Part shown: piece after piece, positions 60,394 to 64,000 of the stretch
How positions within the stretch are numbered: the stretch's first letter is position 1
Layout of the letters: every line of letters starts with the position of its first letter
Assembly (NCBI RefSeq): GCF_014199215.1
Contig: NZ_JACIJC010000001.1
Location: 181,001-245,000 of the forward strand
Reading direction: 5' to 3'
DNA length: 64,000 bases
From: Sphingobium boeckii
GTDB taxonomy: Bacteria > Pseudomonadota > Alphaproteobacteria > Sphingomonadales > Sphingomonadaceae
Made by a program: the position numbers and the translations under genes
The notes under the pieces: model-generated
Told to the model about the DNA's origin: nothing
The model's database searches: none
What the model saw: the letters and a program-made list of their open reading frames with translations, nothing else

Positions 60394-61953
60394 ATGCGGC
60401 TCCTAATCCTTCTTGCTCTTTTGCTCCCCGCGCCATTGCTGGCGCAGGTCGCGGTGACATCGCCAGCGCCCGATGGCGTCAGCGTGAGCGTCTACCGTGA
60501 TCCCGATCGTGGCGAGGGCGGGATCAATCGCTGGTGGCCCAATGGCTTCGCGCTGATCACCGAGACGCGGACGATCGATATTCCGCAAGGCGAAGCGCAG
60601 ATCCGCTTCGAGGGCGTGGCGGACAGCATTCTGGCGGAAAGCGCGATCGTCACGGGCTTGCCCGGCGGCGTGAAGCAGAAGAATCGCGATGCGGCGGTGC
60701 TTTCGCCCGCCGCGCTGATGGATTTCGCGATCGGCAAGCGCGTCTCGGTCCGGCGGACCATCCTGGCGACGGGCGCGGTGCGCGAGGAAGACGCGATCGT
60801 GAGGGCCGGGCCGAATGGCGGGGTGGTGATCGAAGGGGCGGGCGGCGTGGAGGCGCTGCGCTGCACGGGGCTTCCAGAGGCGCTGCTATTCGACAAGATA
60901 CCGGAAGGCCTTTCCGACAAGCCGGTCTTGTCCGTGCTGACCATCAGCGATCGGCCCGCGCGCGCCACGGTCACGCTTTCCTATCTGGCGGGCGGATTCG
61001 ATTGGGCGGCGAATTACGTGGCTGAACTGGCGCCCGACGGTGCGACGATGGATCTGTTTGCCTGGGCGACGCTCGCCAATGCGACGGGGCAGAGCTTCGT
61101 CAACGCCAACACCAATACGATTGCAGGGAAATTGAACCGGACGACGGCCAATGCCAGCCCTGCGCCGCCCGTCCCGATGCTACGGCTGAGCTGCTGGCCG
61201 CGGGGGACGACCAGCGATATCCCGGAGCGGAGCGCCGAAGATCTCTATGGCGAGAATGACTTTCCCAGCCCGCCGCCGCCGCCCGCGCCCATGGCCATGA
61301 TGTCCCCGGCGATGGAAATCGTGGTCACGGGTTCCCGCGCCGATGCGCGGATGGTGGCGCAGCAGGAAGAATTGGGTGATCTGAAGCTCTATCGTATTCC
61401 CGAACCCGTGACCGTGGCCGCCAAATCGCAGAAGCAGGTGGCGATGATCGATCAGAAGGGGATCCCCGTCGAATCGCTGGTGCGGTTCATGGTCGAACCC
61501 TTCACCTCCCATGACATCCAGCCGGGTCAGCGCATTCTGAAAACCCGGAATGACAAGGCAAATCATCTCGGCCTCGCCCTCCCGTCCGGCACGGTCGAGC
61601 TGTTTGCGCCGGGTGCCGGGCGGATGCTGCTGGCGGGCAAGACCAGCCTGCGGGATCTGGCGGTGAACGAGGATGTGGAGTTCAAGCTCGGAACGGCACC
61701 GGGCGTGAACATGAATCACGTCATTCTGCAGGTGAACAAGCGCGGGGATACCACGCGGGCGGAGGCGACGATCACCAGCGACAGCGCTGCGCCCCAGTTG
61801 GTCGAGGCGCAATTCGTCCTGCCCGATGGCGCGAAGATCCTGGATTCGAGCGAAAAGCTGGGCCGCAAGGATGGCTTGCCGCTATGGCGCGTGACCGTCC
61901 CCGCCAATGGCGCGGTCACGCTGAGCTACAAGATCAAGCCGCCGCGGCGTTAG
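60394..61953 (+). CDS. DUF4139-family secreted protein (second of a tandem pair)
   Basis: 519 residues from the ATG at 60394; the frame is open upstream but would run through the first paralogue. A signal peptide (MRLLILLALLLPAPLLA) is followed by GFALITETRTIDIPQGEAQIRFEGVADSI and LSYLAGGFDWAANYVAELAP, matching the first gene's LGWKSDYVA segment. It is longer, with a Pro/Met-rich insert (PSPPPPPAPMAMM) followed by AMEIVVTGSRADARM, which resembles the start of TonB receptor plug domains. The end reads ANGAVTLSYKIKPPRR. The pair probably form one functional unit. Confidence 0.84.
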   Translation: MRLLILLALLLPAPLLAQVAVTSPAPDGVSVSVYRDPDRGEGGINRWWPNGFALITETRTIDIPQGEAQIRFEGVADSILAESAIVTGLPGGVKQKNRDAAVLSPAALMDFAIGKRVSVRRTILATGAVREEDAIVRAGPNGGVVIEGAGGVEALRCTGLPEALLFDKIPEGLSDKPVLSVLTISDRPARATVTLSYLAGGFDWAANYVAELAPDGATMDLFAWATLANATGQSFVNANTNTIAGKLNRTTANASPAPPVPMLRLSCWPRGTTSDIPERSAEDLYGENDFPSPPPPPAPMAMMSPAMEIVVTGSRADARMVAQQEELGDLKLYRIPEPVTVAAKSQKQVAMIDQKGIPVESLVRFMVEPFTSHDIQPGQRILKTRNDKANHLGLALPSGTVELFAPGAGRMLLAGKTSLRDLAVNEDVEFKLGTAPGVNMNHVILQVNKRGDTTRAEATITSDSAAPQLVEAQFVLPDGAKILDSSEKLGRKDGLPLWRVTVPANGAVTLSYKIKPPRR

Positions 61954-61963
61954 CACCGCTATC

Positions 61964-62344
61964 TTAGACGGGCGGCAGCGCCCTTGGCCGGTGATTCTCA
62001 TCCAGCGCGACGAAGGTGAACAGCCCTTCGGTGACCTTCACCTTGTCCTCACGCGGGCCGCGGCTGGCGATCACCTCGATCTTGATCCCCATGGAGGTGC
62101 GTCCGCGCCGCTCTACATTCGCATAGACCGAGATCACATCGCCCATATGGATGGGCGCGATGAACGCCATCGCTTCGATTGCGACGGTCGCCGTTGCGCC
62201 CTGCGCGGTGCGCGCGGCGACGATGCCGCCGGCGATGTCCATCTGGCTCAGCACCCAGCCGCCGAAGATATGGCCATTGGAATTTATGTCGGCGGGCCGG
62301 GGGGCCACGCGCAGCACCGGCTCCGGGGGGCAATCTGAATTCAT
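61964..62344 (-). CDS. Acyl-CoA thioesterase (YciA-like hotdog fold)
   Basis: 126 residues. The hotdog pattern is PADINSNGHIFGGWVLSQMDIAGGIVAARTAQGATATVAIEAMAFIAPIHMGDVISVYANVERRGRTSMGIKIEV, as in YciA-type enzymes, with the catalytic Asp in DINSNGHIFGGW. It hydrolyses acyl-CoA thioesters in the cytosol. The start overlaps the stop of the upstream membrane-protein gene by 4 bases. Confidence 0.92.
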   Translation of the reverse strand: MNSDCPPEPVLRVAPRPADINSNGHIFGGWVLSQMDIAGGIVAARTAQGATATVAIEAMAFIAPIHMGDVISVYANVERRGRTSMGIKIEVIASRGPREDKVKVTEGLFTFVALDENHRPRALPPV

Positions 62345-62634
62345 CTGTCCGGTCCTTCCGAATAATCCTGAATGGTCTCGTCATGGCCGCTGCCGGCGCT
62401 GAGGAACACCAGTCCCATCAGCGCGGTGCCCAGCAGCACGGTGAGCCCGACGCCCAAGATCGTCGCGATCAGCATGTGGATCGGCAGCGGTCCATACGTG
62501 GCGCGCAATATGCCGACCGCAGCGCCCACGGCGATCGCGGCCGCCAGCGCCATCCAGCGCATCAGCCGCCAATAGCGGCCCCAGGCGAACCGCGCATATT
62601 CCGGATCGGAAAGATCGGGTTTTTCGGCGCTCAT
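62341..62634 (-). CDS. Small membrane protein, function unknown
   Basis: 97 residues. An acidic N-terminus (MSAEKPDLSDPEYARFAWGRYWRLMRWM) leads into two hydrophobic helices (ALAAAIAVGAAVGILRATYG and MLIATILGVGLTVLLGTALMGLVFLSAG), and a charged C-terminus ends DYSEGPDR. The gene overlaps the thioesterase gene by 4 bases (62341-62344), so they are likely one operon. The N-terminal SDPEYARFAWGRYWRLMRWM is like small proteins common in sphingomonads. No function is known. Confidence 0.78.
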   Translation of the reverse strand: MSAEKPDLSDPEYARFAWGRYWRLMRWMALAAAIAVGAAVGILRATYGPLPIHMLIATILGVGLTVLLGTALMGLVFLSAGSGHDETIQDYSEGPDR

Positions 62635-62700
62635 GCCCTTCCCTTTGTCCGCAACTCATGGGAACATCAAGCAAGGCTCGACAATAATCGGAGAGGCGCC

Positions 62701-63129
62701 ATGACAATAGGCAATATAGTTGAAGCCCATGATTTCGACGTGATCACGATCGCGGCGGATGAACGTGTCGGCACGGCGATCAAGCTTCTGGCCGAAAAGC
62801 GGATCGGGGCGCTGCCGGTGGTGGATGGCGGCGCGGTGCTTGGCATCTTTTCCGAACGCGATGTGATCTACGGGCTGCAGCGCGAAGGCCATGCGCTGCT
62901 CGATCGCGCGGTCTCGGAGGTGATGACCGCGCCGGCGGTCACCGTCGATCCGGGCCAGTCCGTCCTCGGGGCGCTCTCGCTGATGACCAAGCGGCGGATT
63001 CGGCATCTGCCGGTGGTCTCGGGCGGCGCGCTGATCGGCTTCGTTTCGATCGGCGATCTGGTGAAGCACCGGATGGACCGGATCGAGAGCGAGGCCAATG
63101 CGATGCGGGACTATATTCAGGGCAGTTGA
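62701..63129 (+). CDS. CBS-domain protein
   Basis: 142 residues from the ATG at 62701 with GAG upstream. Two CBS domains in tandem: FDVITIAADERVGTAIKLLAEKRIGALPVVDGGAVLGIFSERDVI and APAVTVDPGQSVLGALSLMTKRRIRHLPVVSGGALIGFVSIGDLV. Such pairs bind adenosine nucleotides or S-adenosyl compounds and act as energy or ligand sensors. It stands alone, 3 bases from a convergent flippase gene. Confidence 0.93.
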   Translation: MTIGNIVEAHDFDVITIAADERVGTAIKLLAEKRIGALPVVDGGAVLGIFSERDVIYGLQREGHALLDRAVSEVMTAPAVTVDPGQSVLGALSLMTKRRIRHLPVVSGGALIGFVSIGDLVKHRMDRIESEANAMRDYIQGS

Positions 63130-63132
63130 AGG

Positions 63133-64000
63133 TCAGCGCTCAGGCGTTCCCGGCGGTGTCCGCCGGAGCGCCAGGTGCAGGATTTCATCCAGTGTCTGGC
63201 GTGCGCCTATATAGAGTAAGGCGATATAGCTCACTCCCCCTGCGCTCACGAGCAGAAGCAGGCGTATATATGGCGCCATCGCGGGGAGCAGCCGATCCAG
63301 GCCCCAGACGATTGCGCCCATCGCCGCCGCCGCGCACAGCCCCGGCGCGATGGATCCGCCCAGTGCCCGCCAGCTTACACCGATCGCGGGTAGCGACATC
63401 ATGCAGGCCACCCCCGCATAGAGCGGAAAGCCGGTCAGCCATGCCCATGCCAGCCCCGTCGCGCCGAATCGCACGCCGATCAGAAAGGCGATCGTCATGA
63501 TCACCGCGCCCGCGCCCGTGATCCAGGTGCTGATCCCCGGCCGGCCGATCGCATTGGTAGCGGGGGCGAACAGGATCTGGAGCGTGAGGAACGGCATGGC
63601 GAAGGCGATGATCCGCACCAGCGGCACCATCTCCGCCCATTTCGCGCCGAAGAGCGTGAGCACGACCGGTTCGGCCGTCACCGCCAGGCCGACATAAAGC
63701 GGCAGGGTCGCCAGCATGATGATTCGCAGCGCCTTGGTGAAGGCCCAGGAGAAAGCCGCCCGGTCATGCTGGAGGCGCGAATAAGCGGGGAAGGCGACAT
63801 CATTGAGCGGCGGCACGAATTTCGTCGCGAAGATCTGCGTCAGGAACAGCGCTTCGGCATAGATGCCCAATTGATGCGGGGTCAGCCAGCGCCCCGCGAT
63901 GAACACATCGGCATTGCTCTGCACGATCCAGAAGAATTGCGTGAGCAGCACCGCGGCACCGAATCGAAACATGCTGCCCGAATCGCGAAAATTGAAACTG
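63133..64000 (-). CDS. Polysaccharide flippase (Wzx/MATE-like), partial
   Basis: The frame stays open through 64000, so the N-terminus is outside the window; an internal ATG at 63972 is probably not the start (the upstream codons read SFNFRDSGSM). The product is very hydrophobic: MFRFGAAVLLTQFFWIVQSNADVFIAGRWLTPHQLGIYAEALFLTQIFATKFVPPLNDVAFPAYSRLQHD, then GAKWAEMVPLVRIIAFAMPFLTLQI, typical of the oligosaccharide flippase family (COG2244). These flip lipid-linked sugar units across the inner membrane. It hints that surface-polysaccharide genes lie to the right. The end is basic (LRRTPPGTPER). Confidence 0.9.
   Translation of the reverse strand, partial: SFNFRDSGSMFRFGAAVLLTQFFWIVQSNADVFIAGRWLTPHQLGIYAEALFLTQIFATKFVPPLNDVAFPAYSRLQHDRAAFSWAFTKALRIIMLATLPLYVGLAVTAEPVVLTLFGAKWAEMVPLVRIIAFAMPFLTLQILFAPATNAIGRPGISTWITGAGAVIMTIAFLIGVRFGATGLAWAWLTGFPLYAGVACMMSLPAIGVSWRALGGSIAPGLCAAAAMGAIVWGLDRLLPAMAPYIRLLLLVSAGGVSYIALLYIGARQTLDEILHLALRRTPPGTPER

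Overview
The window looks like a chromosomal segment of a GC-rich alphaproteobacterium, most probably of the order Sphingomonadales. The supporting signs are the rrf2-sufBCDSTA order with a short SufD, COQ9 and CBP3-type ubiquinone/cytochrome bc1 accessory proteins, the bamE // CBP3-DUF177 arrangement, an RcnB-like protein, a DUF4167 protein, tandem DUF4139 proteins, and several families of intergenic palindromes of a kind I associate with sphingomonads (for example the element containing CTTCGACAGGCTCAG). No rRNA, tRNA, prophage, insertion sequence or CRISPR array was recognised. The genus cannot be fixed from this sequence alone.

Layout. 1-6.3 kb: end of an AI-2E-type permease, a membrane-anchored FKBP isomerase, rpsU, a divergent M14-like secreted protein, then a class II aldolase, a LigB-type dioxygenase and an orphan 2Fe-2S subunit, and an Arg/Asp-rich RcnB-like protein. 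6.36-6.53 kb: a gene-free stretch with a Fur-box-like sequence followed by a second forward terminator, a candidate iron-regulated small RNA. 6.5-13 kb: a complete RND efflux operon (adaptor, pump, outer-membrane channel) divergent from a TetR regulator, with a palindromic operator between them. 13-17 kb: dapD, a pyrimidine 5'-nucleotidase and a surface S8 protease. 17-22.8 kb: the SUF iron-sulfur operon, with a long inverted repeat at four of its gene junctions. 23-28.3 kb: old yellow enzyme, a PuuD-like membrane protein, COQ9, feoAB and ssb. 28.5-38.7 kb: DUF177/CBP3/bamE, DUF72, DctA, AraC regulator, small lipoproteins, a GFA protein, a peroxiredoxin, a PspC mini-operon with a sigma-54-like promoter, a 2-oxoglutarate oxygenase and a TauE/SafE permease. 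38.8-42.7 kb: a TonB-dependent receptor tail-to-tail with a membrane-bound winged-helix/TPR regulator, then a 742-base gene-free region. 43.4-48.5 kb: an Atm1-type ABC exporter and a two-gene HAD/methyltransferase operon of unknown substrate. 48.5-64 kb: recQ, ppa, an M61 peptidase, hisS-prfA-prmC, DUF4167, two DUF4139 proteins, a thioesterase, a CBS protein and a Wzx-type flippase running off the right edge.

Iron and Fe-S metabolism is the most visible theme: feoAB with a Fur-like palindrome, the SUF operon with a Fur-like sequence over its first ribosome binding site, the Atm1 exporter, a TonB receptor and the candidate sRNA. The most promising leads are the candidate Fur-controlled sRNA, the hairpin-punctuated suf operon, the sigma-54-like promoter in front of the 43-aa protein/pspC pair, and the HAD-methyltransferase pair. 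All functional claims come from reading motifs by eye; no database search was run.
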